Shown: positions 11,591 through 24,180, numbered from the stretch's first letter. The stretch is 64,000 bases of DNA from Balaenoptera acutorostrata (GCF_949987535.1 NC_080082.1:31222011-31286010), one strand, 5' to 3'. The notes: generated by a model from the letters alone, not told the origin. Numbers and translations are program-made.

Positions 11591-13680
11591 AAAACAGACC
11601 AAATGAGGCCACAAGGCCCGCCACTTACTGTCCTCAAGAATCTCACAATCTTATGAAATCTTCTGAGCAAGAGAAGTTTTAACAATCATGTCAATTCATG
11701 CTCACCCCCGTTCCACTGAGGCCAGTCAGAAAAGTTCAACCCTGAAACTTATTCCCAACAGAGTTTTTTTTCAGGGGTGGAAGTACTGCCCAGGAGATAC
11801 AATCTTTGTGGGCATCAAACCCATTGGCATGTATTTTAATCAACTCCATAACCTGACTTTTTCACTTCGATGTTGTGGGCAAAAAATATTACAGGATATT
11901 CATCAAATGCCACCCTCACCAGTGCTAACATTGCCAAGAGAAGCAGTTGCCTCCCTCCTTAAAATTAATTAAGGAAGCAAAAAATATTTCCAGCTGCTTG
12001 ATTCAGTTTGAGTTACCAAAAAAAAAAAAGGTGTGCACCCCTCCACCCCAAACTCTGGGGATGAGGAAGGAAAGCTGCAGCTGCAGGGTGGATGCCGCAT
12101 GAAAACCAAAGGGTCAGGATTCAGAACAGAACAGAAGCTTTATTACTTCAAGGCTAAAAAGAATCACAGTCTCACCATACTGACTGACTGATAACGTGCT
12201 AGCCATGACAGGAGGAGGGTCTTCATCCCTTCTCCAGAGTGTAGACCCTCCCGGGAGGCTCACAGCTTCCGGAACTCTCTTGAGGTGCTCTCAGGGTTCA
12301 TGATGCTTTTAAAACAAGCTCCCAGGTTTCAGACATGCACTTAATGGAAATTCAGTATTATTCAATCTTTGGTGCAGTGACAATACAAAGATACCTAATG
12401 TCCACAGGTATCAGAAGGCACACTGACAGCCTAGGGAACTTGCAGGATCTTGAAGGGCCTTCTGAATCATCAGAGAAAAATGAACACACATTCACAATAG
12501 TGTTAGTTACGTAGCTGTGACCCAGAGAAACGTCTCTAGAACCTTCCTAATTCACCTGCACCTGCCTTCTCCATGGAATAGTCAAAAAGAAAAAGGTCAA
12601 GCAAGAAAAGCTTTTCTCCTAGAAATGTCTAGAAAAAGTCTGAAGGGGAAGCACAAACAGAATCCACCCACCTACCTGAACCTTAGTCACTGGACACTTA
12701 GGCACTGGGGAGCAAAGTTTGTAAGATTCCAAAACCGTGAGTCACCACAGCACTGCATAGTTGGAAATCATTTCCAATACTCTTACAGGTAAGCAAATGA
12801 CACCTACTTCTGCCAAGTTAGTTTGGGTTCTTGATTTGGTCCCAGGTCAGCTTATGCATTTCTCTCGAGATGTGGGAACATGCCCATTGGGGTCAGTGCT
12901 CACTGTAATAAATGAAATAAGTTTTTTCACAGAGAAAGACATTAGACCAGGAAGAGATGCTAAGGTCCAATCTACAAAGAGCTACCCAATGAAAGCCCTT
13001 TCCCAGTAGCTGTAAGGAAGATGCAGGTCTGATCAGAACAAAATGAGAACCAAATGATGGCATCAAATAGTACATTTTCCAAGGGGAAATTTACTAGGTG
13101 ACAAGACTGAATTCCATATTTTATGATTTTTAAGAAGGAAAACAGACTATTTTATAAACACAGAGGAAGGTTCTGCTTATACCTGACCAAAAATCTTTTT
13201 AAGCATCTTAAATTGGAAAAAGAAAATCTTCTTAAGGTACTCAGTTCCAATCTCCAAAGTCCCCAAATTGTTTAGTTAGAAACTATCTAAGACAAGGAAA
13301 ACCAACCACTTCTAAACCGACACAGCCCAAAAGTCTGCAGACTTGAAACCAAGGGCTTCATCCTATAATTAGTCCAGCAAAGGCACATGGCCTTTAAGAA
13401 AGAGGAAAGCAAACAATAAGAACCGCGGAAAGGATTATAGACATGTGTGCTCTCATTCAACAACAGAACCCAGAAGAGCATGAGCATGCCAACTTGCATG
13501 ACAAAAGGAGAGCATCTGATGACGTGCCCTGACATGTGGAATTCATTCTGAAAGTAAGAAGATGACCTTGAAGAATCAAAGACTGGGGGATTAGAGAAGA
13601 CTGGCACACATGTTACTCAGATTCAAGACCTCTCTATTCAAGCCGAGGAGCAGCTCATAAGATAAGTAAGTATCTTTTTA
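11591..13680. other. FTO intron 6, no recognised element
   Basis: Unique-looking intron sequence without an identifiable repeat, RNA gene or exon. Frames of up to 106 aa on either strand resemble no known protein family and have no splice context. Confidence 0.4.
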
Positions 13681-13684
13681 AAGA

Positions 13685-14275
13685 TATTACATGGCATTGT
13701 GGGAACATTGTTCTCCTCTGCTCAAACACCCTCAATGGCTCCCTATTACCCTCAGAGTAAAAAGGAAAGTCTTTGTCCTTACAGACACCTCCAACGACTG
13801 ATACAATCTGCGGCTCCCCATCCCCTCACACCACCTCCGTGACCTCATCTTCCGTAACTAACAGCCTCACTCCCACCACTCACAGCGGACCGTCCCTGAA
13901 CTAGTCCACGAACGCCAGGCATTCTCCCACCCGCACGGCCCTTGCAGTGGTTTTTCCCCCGGCCTGAAACGCTGTTCCCCGGATAACCACATGGCTCCCT
14001 TCCTCAACCTCCTTCAAGTCTCTGCTCAAAGGACATCTTGTCAGCGGGAGTGTTCTCTGCTTATCTCAATCTCCGTTACCTTGCCCTGTTTGGTTTTTCC
14101 TGTACCACTTATCAACTTCTAACATACTATATAATAAACTGATGCAGTGTGTTTATTATTTATTGTCATCTCCCTGCACTAGAATGTCTATTTTATTTAC
14201 CAACATATCCGGAAGCACCCAGAAAGAGTGCCTTGTGCATGCTCAGCAATTATTTACTGAGATGATTGAGAACAT
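13685..14275 (+). mobile_element. L2 LINE 3' end
   Basis: A C/T-rich L2 3' region with phrases tctgctcaaacaccctcaat, cctccttcaagtctctgctc, aacatactatataataaact and ctgcactagaatgtctattt in consensus order. It is non-coding, diverged, and antisense to FTO. Confidence 0.85.
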
Positions 14276-14384
14276 TTTTGTATTCCAATTCTCCACCAAT
14301 CCTTCTAATTATATCAAAGAAAAAGTCTTTGATTGATGATAATCTTCAAAGATTCTCTACCACTTGGTAATCTCTTTTTGACTT

Positions 14385-14475
14385 TCAATGGGGTTTTTTT
14401 TTTTGAGGTATTATTTACCCACCATAAAATTCACCCATTTTCAGTGTAGAATTCAATGACTTTTAGAAAGTGTAG
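14385..14475 (-). mobile_element. L1ME-like 3' end fragment
   Basis: A short stretch (accataaaattcacccattt, gaattcaatgacttttagaa) matching the reverse complement of old L1 3' UTRs. It has the same text order as the longer copy beginning near 17008. Confidence 0.65.
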
Positions 14476-15394
14476 GAAGTTGTGCACTAATCTTCCTTCT
14501 TAACATGAAGAATAGAGACTGTAGGCTCAGAACCTTCTCCAGCCAAAAGCATCTGCTGGAATAGTATAACATTGCTGTTTTCACAGGCTAGAGTTTTCTG
14601 GTTACTTTTTCTTTTGGCTAGTGATACCAGCTTTCCACTTAAAAGTGGTAATATAAAGCTTCCTTTTTAAAAAATTTTATTTACATAAAAAATGAGTTGA
14701 TTCTTTTAAAAGTACTGAAGAGATAACAATATATGTAGTCCAAAGACAGAGCAAAAATTGAAAACGTATTAATGAAACTAACAAAGTTTTTGAAACACTG
14801 ACTCATGGGATCCAGACATGCTGGTCCCACAGACTTCAGAATTCCTACTAATTTCCTAAACAAAAGGCAAGGCTCCTAGGGTCCACCTGCTCCAAGGATC
14901 CACCTTCAGTTTCCATCAGTCCTTCCTGGAAGATTATCCTTCATGGGTCTCTTGTTTGTGTTTCTACATGTCTTATCCTTTGCTTCACACTCTCATTGCA
15001 AGGATGTCTTTATAGTGAACACGCTTGGAAGATAGAGTTTCTCCCTCCAGAATAAAGGGTAGGACTGCTAACAGACCTGGAGGATAAAGCTGCGTCTCGA
15101 TCTGGAGCAAACGACAGACATGCCTACTGCCCATCATGGAAGAGTCGGGTTACCTCAGCTCAGGCTCCTCTTCTGGAACACAACCCCTCCAAGTGCACAT
15201 GCTATCCAGCCCATTGTGCGTTATCCTGTGGAAACAGAGGCTCGGAGAACTGGCGCAAAAATGCTGATGCCCTGGCTACTGCTATTGTAAGTAATGAACC
15301 ATCCTTTGTCTCTTATATTCATAGCAAACTGTGGCCGCATAACTTGTTAGCTCACAAGTAGGAGAGAATCTTCACAGTTCTTGAAAGTCCTTAC
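14476..15394. other. FTO intron 6 adjoining exon 6, no recognised element
   Basis: Includes the 3' end of intron 6's upstream half next to the exon 6 donor. No repeat family or additional exon is recognised. Confidence 0.4.
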
Positions 15395-15538
15395 CTCGTT
15401 GTGGATTTCTTCTCCGTGTTTCAAAACCACTGGCTCCAAGGATTTCAAAGAGACTTCACCATTGTCCGCCTCATCGCGGATATTCTGCAGGGCCGACTGG
15501 CAGCGCTCTAAGATGTAATCCAAGGTCCCCGTCGAGCA
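15395..15538 (-). CDS. FTO: FTO exon 6 (start of C-terminal domain)
   Basis: This 144-nt exon encodes 48 residues (human about 326-373), from [14 protein letters not shown] to HGEEIHNE. It opens at the boundary between the catalytic jelly-roll and the C-terminal helical domain. The acceptor is TCTGTCTCTGCAG, with a good pyrimidine tract, and the donor is GAG followed by GTAAGG. Both exon ends are phase 0, so the exon is symmetric and its loss would keep the frame. This is the least conserved of the four exons: the linker written DNDDVSLKSFEPAVLKQ in human (from memory) reads [17 protein letters not shown] here, and further changes lie in [13 protein letters not shown]. All changes are substitutions; there is no stop or indel. 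It is certainly part of FTO. Confidence 0.97.
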
Positions 15539-17000
15539 CTGCAGAGACAGAACCAGCCACCGAGATGGTAAGCAAACTCCAAGGTTACCACGCCTCTCTT
15601 CCTAGGACGTCTGTCCCCTTCCCGGGCCTGTCGCCCTCACAGGTCAACCTATGCTTCTCAACTTAAGAATGACTCTAGTAGCTTTCTCCTTGGGCTCTGT
15701 GCTGCCAGCTTGGCCATCACCTGGGTCACTCATCTTGCTGCTTTTTATTACATGGGCTTCATATCTCCAAAGAGTAGGCTCCCTGAAGGCTAAAGCCCTG
15801 TTTCAAAATGTATATACTATACATATACTGCAGCACCTAGAACTGAGTCTTAAATATAAAAGAAACTTAATAAGTAGTTATTGGAGGAATAACTAATGAA
15901 CCAAGAAGTCAAGAACACTGACTTTATCTCAAGTGCCCTGCACCTAACAATGGGGAAAAAAAGGTAACCAGACTGTAGAACTGGTTCAAAAGCACACAAA
16001 ATAGAACAGCAATGGGGAAAAAAATGAAGTTATAAACACAGGGCAAAGAACTCATTTTCCTTTTCTGCGAAAAGCATACACTAGGCAGTTGCAAGTCTGC
16101 TTTGGCAGAATAGATTCTTCAAATAATGGAGAATATGTGGTTCGTACCCTCAAGGCATGTTGAAAGGCATAACTTAGCACCTGGGTATCAGCAAAGGCAC
16201 AGATAACTAGTCCATCCCTCTCTAAGTCTGTGGGAGCAAAACAGAGGTCAAATGGACAAACTCCTTCTTTGAATGAGCATATGTCAGAAAAGAAGAGGAT
16301 GCAGGTGGAGTGTGCATCCGTTTGTTTTGATAATGACACGATTTCCCAGAATGAGAAAACGCCCGCTGTAAATATCCTTTAGACCCAATGAGGGAAATGT
16401 CTCCCCGGAGTATTTTATTTTAATATTTACAATTTAAATGGATCCCTTCGAAATAACCTTGAAGGCTAATCCCCTGGCACAAAAATTCTTTGCACAGTTA
16501 CTGCCACTTTATACAATGTGACCTGGGCATGCCTGGGGGAAAAAAATGAAGTTTCTGTGCCAAAAACAGAAGCTTGACTAATATGTATTTTAATATGAAG
16601 ATCCCAAAGTGTGCGGAGCAGAAGGGCAGGGGCTCCAATTTACTACAAAGAAAAAACAAAAAATGGGAATGAATTACCACTCACTTTTGTCCCACAGACA
16701 ACCCTACAACATTTTTTTAATGACATTCTGTCTATAAACATACTCTACCTGCACCTTTACTTTCCCAAGTATGGAGTAACCTACATAAGCGGTAATTAAT
16801 TGAAATGCCATCTACTATAATAAAAGATTAAAAACAACACAAAATTTCCCATCAATAAAAGACCAGTTAAACGAACTCTGGTGGAGCCATGCTTGCAACC
16901 AAAAAACAAGGAGGGGGGAATATATATATTTTTCCTGGGTGATTAGAGTTCATCTGATGTAAAGAACCTATAATCAGGCCTAGTTTTTTGGGAGGGCATG
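15539..17000. other. FTO intron 5 adjoining exon 6, mostly unrecognised
   Basis: The section 15740-15890 resembles an L2 tail (ggctccctgaaggctaaagc, tgcagcacctagaactgagt), weakly. The remainder holds no exon or named repeat. Confidence 0.4.
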
Positions 17001-17004
17001 GGGA

Positions 17005-18110
17005 GTGGTAACAGTTTTATTGAGATATAAAATTCACATGTCATAAAATTTACCCACTTAAAGCATACAATTCAATGTCTTTTAGTATATTCACAGAGTT
17101 GTGCAACCATCACTACAGTTAACTTCAGAACATTTGTATCACTCCAGAAAGAAATGCTGTTCCTTTTAGCAGTCACCCCCTCCCATTTCTAGCCTTCCCA
17201 GCCCTAGGCAACCACTAATCTACTTTATGGGTCTATAGATTTGACTACTCTGGATATTTCATATAAATGAAATCGTACAATATGTGGTCCTTTGTGACTG
17301 GCTTCTTTCACTTAGGATATTTTCAAGGTTCATCCATGTTGTACATGTGTCAGTACCCCGTTCCTGTTTATTGCCAAATAATCATTCAATTGTACAGATA
17401 TGCTGCCTTTTGTTTCTCCATTCGTTAGGTGATGAACCTTTGGGCTGTTTCCACTTTTTGGCTATTATGAATTAAGCTACTATGAACATTCACGTACAAG
17501 TTTTCACTTCTCTTGGGTGTGTATTACCTAGGCCTGGAATTGCTGGGCAATAGGGTAACTCTGAATTTAACCTTCTGAAGAAGTGCCAGACCGTTTTCCA
17601 AAGTGGCTGCACCATCTTACATTCCCTCCAGCAATGTATGAGGGTTCCAATTCCCACACATGCTCACCAACACTTGTCACTGTGATTCTGATTATACCTA
17701 TTCCAGCGGGTGTGCAGTGGTATGTCACTGTGGTTTTGATTTGCATTTCCCCAATGACTAATGATGATGAGCATCTTTGCATGTGCTTATAGGCCGCTTG
17801 TATATCTCCTTTGGACACATGTCTATTCAGATCCTTTACCTGTTTAAAAAGTTGGATTATTTACCTTTTTAATCATTGAGCTGTAAGAGTTCTTTATATA
17901 AATCTAAATACGGGCACCTTGTGAGATGTATGATTTGCAAATATTTTCTCCCATTCTGCCTTTTCACTTTTGTGATGGTACCCTTTGACGCATAAAGTTT
18001 TTAACTTCGATAGAGTCCAATTCACCTATTTTTTCTTTGATGGCTTATGCTTTTGGTATCATATCTTAAAAAAAAAATTCCCTACTCTAAGAACTGCATA
18101 TTGCTAAGTA
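17005..18110 (-). mobile_element. L1ME-type LINE, 3' part
   Basis: The reverse complement of an old L1. The 3' UTR begins with attgagatataaaattcaca near 17020 and continues through text such as ttcatccatgttgtacatgt into ORF2. A minus-strand frame at 17567-17818 reads like the L1 ORF2 C-terminus (GEMQIKTTVTYHCTPAGIGI) but is broken by stops and indels. It is 5'-truncated near 18110 and in the same orientation as FTO. Confidence 0.85.
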
Positions 18111-18129
18111 ATTATCATCAAGGTTTACT

Positions 18130-18400
18130 AAAATAAAACAAAAAGTGCAGAATAGTGTGTAGACTAACATTTATATAAGAAATTTTAAAAATTACATATG
18201 TGTTTGCTTATATATGTATTAAGTATCACTGAAAGGATAACAAAAATCTGATAACATTGGTTGCCTCTGGGGAAGAGGAGCTGGCTAGTGTGAGGAGAAA
18301 TAGGCTTTAACTGTACACTCTTAGGTACTTTTTGAGTTTTGAACCATTTGAGTAACTACCTATTCAAAATATAATTATACATAGAATTTAAATTTTAAAA
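18130..18400 (+). mobile_element. Possible L1/HAL1 3' tail
   Basis: Phrases such as ttggttgcctctggggaaga, followed by a T-rich run and an AT-rich end, resemble 3' ends of old L1-group elements. Boundaries and family are uncertain. Confidence 0.45.
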
Positions 18401-19074
18401 AAACATATATTCTGTGTTGCATCCCAAGAACATTCTGTCACAACCAGAAAAAAACTAAAATCAAATAAAGGTCGAGAGTCATCAGACATACTCTAGTCAC
18501 ATTTTTGCAACCAAAAACTGAATAGATTTCTTCTCTGATTAACTAAAATGAATTTCAGAACATCATTTCCTTAAGACAATCTGTTTCCTACATATTGTGA
18601 ACAGGCAGAAAATAGCGAATCATTTTGTTTGGCACAGAAAAGAAGTCTAATTTAATACTGTATGAAGGAAAGGACATTTGTAGAACAAGTGAGAGCTATA
18701 AAGTTGCATGGATTTTTTTCCTCTCTGTATTGAGGGAAACAATAATGTTAACTATAGTGTTGGAGAAAAAAATCTTTTCCCTTTTCTATTACTGAAAACA
18801 ATAATATAAGATGAAATTAAAAGTTGTAAGTAAGATAAAAACATAATCCTGCCACCATACTCTATTTTAATTATTTTTATTGCATGTAATTCTTCATCCA
18901 CACACAGCTGTAATGAATATATACATATCAATGTACATGCTACTTTTCACTGTTTGTACATAAGTATTCAGAACTACCATAGTCAATGCTGCTCAATGAG
19001 GTGATATTAACAATTTAATTAACAAGTCACATAATATAAAGGCATTAAGGTTCTGTCCAGCTTTTCACTACTGT
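18401..19074. other. FTO intron 5, no recognised element
   Basis: AT-rich sequence with no recognisable repeat or exon. Confidence 0.4.
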
Positions 19075-19085
19075 TAATCATACTA

Positions 19086-19437
19086 GGGCTTCCCTGGTGG
19101 CGCAGTGGTTGAGAATCTGCCTGCCAATGCAGGGGACACGGGTTCGAGCCCTGGTCTGGGAAGATCCCACATGCCACGGAGCAACTGGGCCCGTGAGCCA
19201 CAACTACTGAGCCTGCGCGTCTGGAGCCTGTGCTCCGCAACAAGAGAGGCCGCGATGGTGAGAGGCCGCGATGGTGAGAGGCCCGCGCACCGCGATGAAG
19301 AGTGGTCCCCACTTGCCGCAACTAGAGAAAGCCCTCGCACAGAAACGAAGACACAACACAGTCATAAATAAATAAATAAAAGAACGTGAATTTCTAAAAA
19401 AAAAAAAAAAAAAAATCTTAAAAAAAAAAAAAAAAAG
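19086..19437 (+). mobile_element. CHR-type tRNA-derived SINE
   Basis: It starts gggcttccctggtggcgcag, with box A and box B intact, and ends in two long A runs separated by tctt. It is flanked by the 11-bp duplication taatcatacta (19075-19085 and 19438-19448). The body carries an exact internal 16-bp tandem duplication aggccgcgatggtgag (19247-19262 and 19263-19278). It is one of the younger-looking copies. Confidence 0.95.
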
Positions 19438-19754
19438 TAATCATACTAGATAAATATCTTTATATATATACTTCCTTTGAATTATTTCCTAGGTTTGATT
19501 CCCCAAAACAGTGTTATGAGATCAAAGATATGAATATTTTTATGGGGCTTTACACATATCCCCATAGAGCTTTCCAAAAAATATACTAATTAGAAAAACT
19601 ACCAGTAGTGTATGAATATACAGTTTCACTGTAACTTTACCAGCATTGAATACTATCATTTTTGACTTTTGGTAGAAATAAAAAGTTAACCTTAAAATGA
19701 TGATTTTTTTAAAAAACTCCTTTTAACTTTAAAGCCTGTATACACAGAATCATG

Positions 19755-19975
19755 TAAAACAGAGTCAGCAAACTTTTTCTTAAAAAGGTCAGATAGTAGA
19801 TATTTTAGGCTTGCAGGCCATAAGGTCTGTGTTCAACTACTCAGCTCTGCCATGGTAGCTCCAAAGCAGCCATAAACAATATGTAAATAAGTGAGCGTGG
19901 CTGTGTTCCAATAAAACTTTATTTACAAAAAGAGCTGGCTGGCCCAAAGGCCATAGAATTTGCTGACCCTGATCT
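19755..19975 (+). mobile_element. hAT-Charlie type non-autonomous DNA element
   Basis: The text gcaaactttttcttaaaaag, gatattttaggcttgcaggc, gtggctgtgttccaataaaa and atagaatttgctgaccctga follows a well-known mammalian Charlie-derived MITE, with inverted ends resembling gtcagcaaac and its complement. It is non-coding; the subfamily name is not certain. Confidence 0.8.
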
Positions 19976-20350
19976 ATAATATAGAAAGCCGGATAGTCAC
20001 ATCATTCACATTATGTATGTCTAATTAGTAAAGTATCATAAGCTTGAACTGAAGTAGAGATAATATAAAAGATACAGATTTGGGATTATATTATTATTAT
20101 CACTATGCATATCCACCTCTTTTTTAAAAATTAATTAATGCTCAAAATTTTGCCTAAAAATTAGAAGATACAAATACAGCAATGACTAAAGCAGAGAAAG
20201 CTAAACCTCAGGATATTTTGAAAGCACTGCTACTTTAGTTAAGATGGTCCACTTGGAAAAAAAGGAAATAAGGCCAGAGGGGTACTTTTCAAACTGCATT
20301 CTGAATGTGTGTATTTATCATAGGAGGTGGAGAAGGAAAGGTTTCCTGAT
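19976..20350. other. FTO intron 5, no recognised element
   Basis: No named repeat or exon is seen. Confidence 0.4.
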
Positions 20351-21200
20351 CTCTCACAAGTTTTAGTCCCAAATTTCCATTTGTCTGCTGGACCTCTCCT
20401 CTTGGCAGCTCTGACTCAGCCTGTTCAAAACTGAACTACTGTCTTCCCCTCGTGTCTTAGATCCCTATTTCTACTTATGGTAATGTCATCTCCAAATCAT
20501 CCAAGCTTGAAACCTCAGAGTCACCCAAAAGCCCAGTGCATGACAAGCATCCAATAAAGAGTTACTTGGTTAGTGTGTCCATTCATTCACTCATTCATTC
20601 ATTTGTTCATCCATTCATCCATTCATCCACTCACTCATTCATTCTTACATTCCTCCCTCCACTTCAATCAGTTGCCAAGTCTGTCACTATGTCTCCTACA
20701 TTAGTCAAGGGAATTTCTTCTTTTTTTCTGTTGCCATGACCTTAGTTCAGACCAACAGGTTTAATTGATGTCTCTATCATTTTCATCTTCTTAAAGATAT
20801 CTCCAATATGTCACTACTGCGATAAATAAATCATCAATAACCCCCACCTGAACCAACTTAAGTTAAAACACACCTAACCTGATATCCAAGATCTTTCACA
20901 ATCCGGTCATTCAGGGATCAGCCTTTATCTGCCAACACTCCCTTTCTGGCATCCTGGGATTCAGTCAAAGTTGAGCCACTCAATACTCCCTTTGTATCCC
21001 CATCCCATCCGATCACAAGATTTCCACCTAATGGGATGAGGACTCTTAAATGTCTTAAAATGTCCTAAAATCCCCTAATCCCTACATGTTCAAGTCTTAC
21101 ATGTCATGTCACTCGTGAAGGCTTATGCTGTTTGCTACTCTCTATTCTGCACTCTACGTGTTCACAAGTGTCTAAAAGAATACCTTGAGCACTGGAAATT
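20350..21200 (+). mobile_element. Possible diverged L2/CR1 LINE with ATTC microsatellite
   Basis: C/T-rich text (ttcaaaactgaactactgtc, ccaagtctgtcactatgtct, gatctttcacaatccggtca) resembles old L2/CR1-like 3' regions, but the match is loose. The microsatellite at about 20578-20650 is embedded. Confidence 0.4.
20578..20650. repeat. (ATTC)n / (ATCC)n microsatellite
   Basis: About 70 bp of imperfect tetranucleotide repeat made of cattcattcact and catccattcatc units. Confidence 0.9.
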
Positions 21201-21427
21201 TCAACAAAGTTTGCAGAATGGATGAAAGAACTAAAATCACTTCCCTTCTTCTGAGTAGCAGCTTTCAGTTAATAGCAACTCTTCCAATTAAGACTCATTC
21301 ATGACTTAAGTTCTCCTGCTTTATTACGTACATTCTAGTGTATAAATGGAGACAGAATAGCCTTCCACACAAAGAGCTTTTGTTGTTCCTGTCTCCTACT
21401 AGCTTTTCATCAGGATAACTGAAAAGA

Positions 21428-21510
21428 CAGTAGTAGTAATAGTAGTAGCAGCAGCAGCAGCAGTAGTCATAGAGGTAGTAGTAATTTAATAATAGTAGTA
21501 GTGGCTAACA
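21428..21510. repeat. (TAG)n / (CAG)n trinucleotide tract
   Basis: Imperfect trinucleotide repeat: agtagtaatagtagtagcag, then five CAG units, then further TAG units. It sits at the tail end of a MIR. Confidence 0.9.
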
Positions 21511-21640
21511 TTCTTTGAATGCATACTCTATACCTGCCACTGTTCTAAAAGACTTACACGTATTAACTCACTTAATACTCACAAGAACCCTATGAATTAG
21601 ATATGATTGTTATCCTTATCAAATACATTTTGCAAAACTT
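21480..21640 (-). mobile_element. MIR SINE
   Basis: The reverse complement of MIR: tgccactgttctaaaagact, acacgtattaactcacttaa and tcacaagaaccctatgaatt match the MIR 3' half. Confidence 0.75.
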
Positions 21641-23135
21641 CTTATTCATCATTTTGTACCAAACCCTCTGAGCACAGCACTAATCACCTTGTCCACTTTT
21701 CCAGATTGGATTAGGAAAGGTGCAAAGATACACATAAGTAGCCACATACTCTAAAGAATTCTTGGGAGAGTTCTAGCTAGAAAGACAGATGTCTATATCA
21801 TCTTGTATTATACAAAAAATGAAGTCTTTTTTGTACAATACAAAGCACATATTAGATGCTCTATAAATGCTTGCTCACTCTTTTTTGCCTTCCTTCACTC
21901 ACTCCTTCCTTCCTTCCTTTCTTCCTTCCTAACAGAACTTACTTTTTTAGGTCTCTAAGATAATTATTTGTGTTTTTATCTATTTAATAGTTGTCTCTCA
22001 AACTAAAATGGAAGTTCAGCAAAGCTAGTGGCCATACCTGTCATGTTGATGGCTCGCTCTCTCTCATGCCTCTAGTGCTGCTGGACATAGAACAGGCACT
22101 CAAATATTTAGATGAATGATTGAATGGAAGAGAGAAGAAAGGGAGAAAAGGGGGAAGGAACGCTTGATGGGCTTGCTGGCATCTTGATTTAAACAGACAC
22201 TCGTGTCCTCTCTGCCACCTAGCAACATGACCAGTCCACTAGAAAAGCTACCTAAATACCAAAAGACATGACACTGCCTTATAGACTCACACAGTCTCAG
22301 GACTGGAAAGGTCTTGTGCTTGTGCTTCCCCGCCACTTAATTGTATTCCGTCTGCCCAACTTTCTCACACTGGTCCCCTTGTGGTACAATGAAAAGTCAA
22401 GCTATAAAAGCAAGCACAGATAACAAGCTTGGATACGAGGTCAACTTGTAATCCTTTTCATGATCATTCCCCTGCCCTCTGGAACACTTCTTAACTGAGC
22501 ACACACAATACTCCAGGGTGACTACTAAAGGCTTCCCTCATCTCTTAAGTTTCCATTCTGAACTAGTCTAATCAGCTGACTATCAGCCACTGCAAGTGGT
22601 GGCAGAATTTAGCAATAAAGTCTGGGTTAGGAACACAACTGGGGAGTTTGGAAATTCCCTGGCACCACTGTAACTTTCTCCTTAATTTACATTCACATGC
22701 CTGGAAGCCTGACCCAAAAGTTAAGGGAAATATAAATTCTCAACCATCTGAGGCCAGTCACAGCTAACACATGCACAAGCACACAAATCTACTATTTTGT
22801 TCTGGCCATCTCCTGCCCTTGACCTTGACAGATACAAACCCCTTAGAAAATCTCTAACCAGCAACACCTGCCAAAGTGCCCTCTTGCTGGCACCTTTTCC
22901 AAGAAACATAACCCCAAAGAAGCAAAATATACTTATCCCAGGCTGTGAACACACTTTTAAAAACTGGATCCAACACAACTCAAAGCTAAAAAAGCAAGTA
23001 AATAGAGGCTAAAGTCTAGTTAGATGGAAGCAATTTTCCTATCAAATATTCTTCCAAAGTTCTATGATAAATTGCTCATGCAACCACTTCTGTCACACCC
23101 AATTAAGTTTGAGTCACATTTTTATTTACACTTAC
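21641..23135. other. FTO intron 5 adjoining exon 5, mostly unrecognised
   Basis: It contains a CCTT-rich run near 21898-21930 and a possible L2 tail near 22000-22125 (ctagtgctgctggacataga, ggcactcaaatatttagatg). No exon other than exon 5 is supported at its end. Confidence 0.4.
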
Positions 23136-23215
23136 CTCTGCCACTCGGTGGGTGGAACTAAATCGAGGTGGTAAACCAGCCAAAACACAGTGTTGGTGGG
23201 TGGCATTGAGATCAT
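23136..23215 (-). CDS. FTO: FTO exon 5 (catalytic core: metal and 2-oxoglutarate site)
   Basis: This 80-nt exon completes the Asp codon split with exon 4 (human D299) and adds 26 residues ending in VAE (human 325). It carries key catalytic residues. In [12 protein letters not shown] the second His (human H307) is the distal Fe(II) ligand, and in [11 protein letters not shown] the Arg (R316), the first Ser (S318) and the second Arg (R322) contact 2-oxoglutarate. All four are intact. The acceptor is TTTTTCCTGCAG and the donor is GAG followed by GTAAG. The residues just before R316 read LPP here, where human has SQP from memory, a substitution close to the cosubstrate site. Entry phase is 1 nt from exon 4 and exit phase is 0, matching exon 6. 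Confidence 0.97.
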
Positions 23216-24180
23216 CTGCAGGAAAAATACCAAAAATTTAAAAAAAAACCAAAAACACCCAACACACACTTATCAGTCACTGAATACTATTTCACTAAAA
23301 CACAAAGTAAACAGTAAATCCATCATTCAAGAAGAATGACAAGAACCAAAGAATTAACAATTACCATGTATTCTTTAAACCATTCTTTGTAAGTAGGATG
23401 ACATATATATATATAGTCATATGGTATAAAACCATCAAAAACCACGATACTTTCAATAGTGGAAGGGGATGTTATTAATAATTATTTCAGGACAACAGGC
23501 ATAAACCAGGACTGTCCGTAGCAAACAGGCTATAGGGTTACCCTACTTATTTGTAGCCTTATGATACCCACTCACAACTATTTATGGGCTGAACTTCTTT
23601 CCCTTTCTCATAATACATCTAATTCTACCCATGCCTTTAGAATAAGCCAAAATTTTTTGTATTATTTGGAGTTGAACATCTTTCATCTGAAAATCTGCCT
23701 CTTTCCTTCCCCAGTCAAAGTATCAATTTTGCCCTAACAATTTTCCAGGCAGCAAACCAACCAACTCAGCATGTTGCAAAGCTTTGGCTCTCAGAACAGA
23801 ATTCAAGCCTACAGATTCACGACCCAAGAATGGAGAAGGTGGTGAATTCATCAGCTGAAGAATATGCCTAAAACCACATGCAGTGGGAGAAAAACCAATG
23901 GCCAAGTTGTTGCGTATTCTAAGAAATGATGCCACATGTGAGGCAAAATCTGTTAACACCTCTGCTTAGGACGTCGCATCCTCTATTACAAAGAAGAGAA
24001 CCAAACTGTCCCCAGCAACACATGATTTCCTATGTAAGCAACAGAGTCTTCTTAGCAAGATACTAAGAAAGACAATGACTTAAACTAGGAAGCAAAGACC
24101 ACCACACCCCCTACATGTCAGCAAAAACAACCTATAAAATTACCTCTAAACAGAAGAAAGGAAATGCAAAATGCCAATTG
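23216..24180. other. FTO intron 4 adjoining exon 5, no recognised element
   Basis: AT-rich intron sequence with a short TA run near 23402-23415. The 78-aa minus-strand frame here has no recognisable motif. Confidence 0.4.

Noticed and set aside
20578..20650. ATTC repeat as a structured array
   Set aside because: It is an imperfect tetranucleotide microsatellite without spacers.
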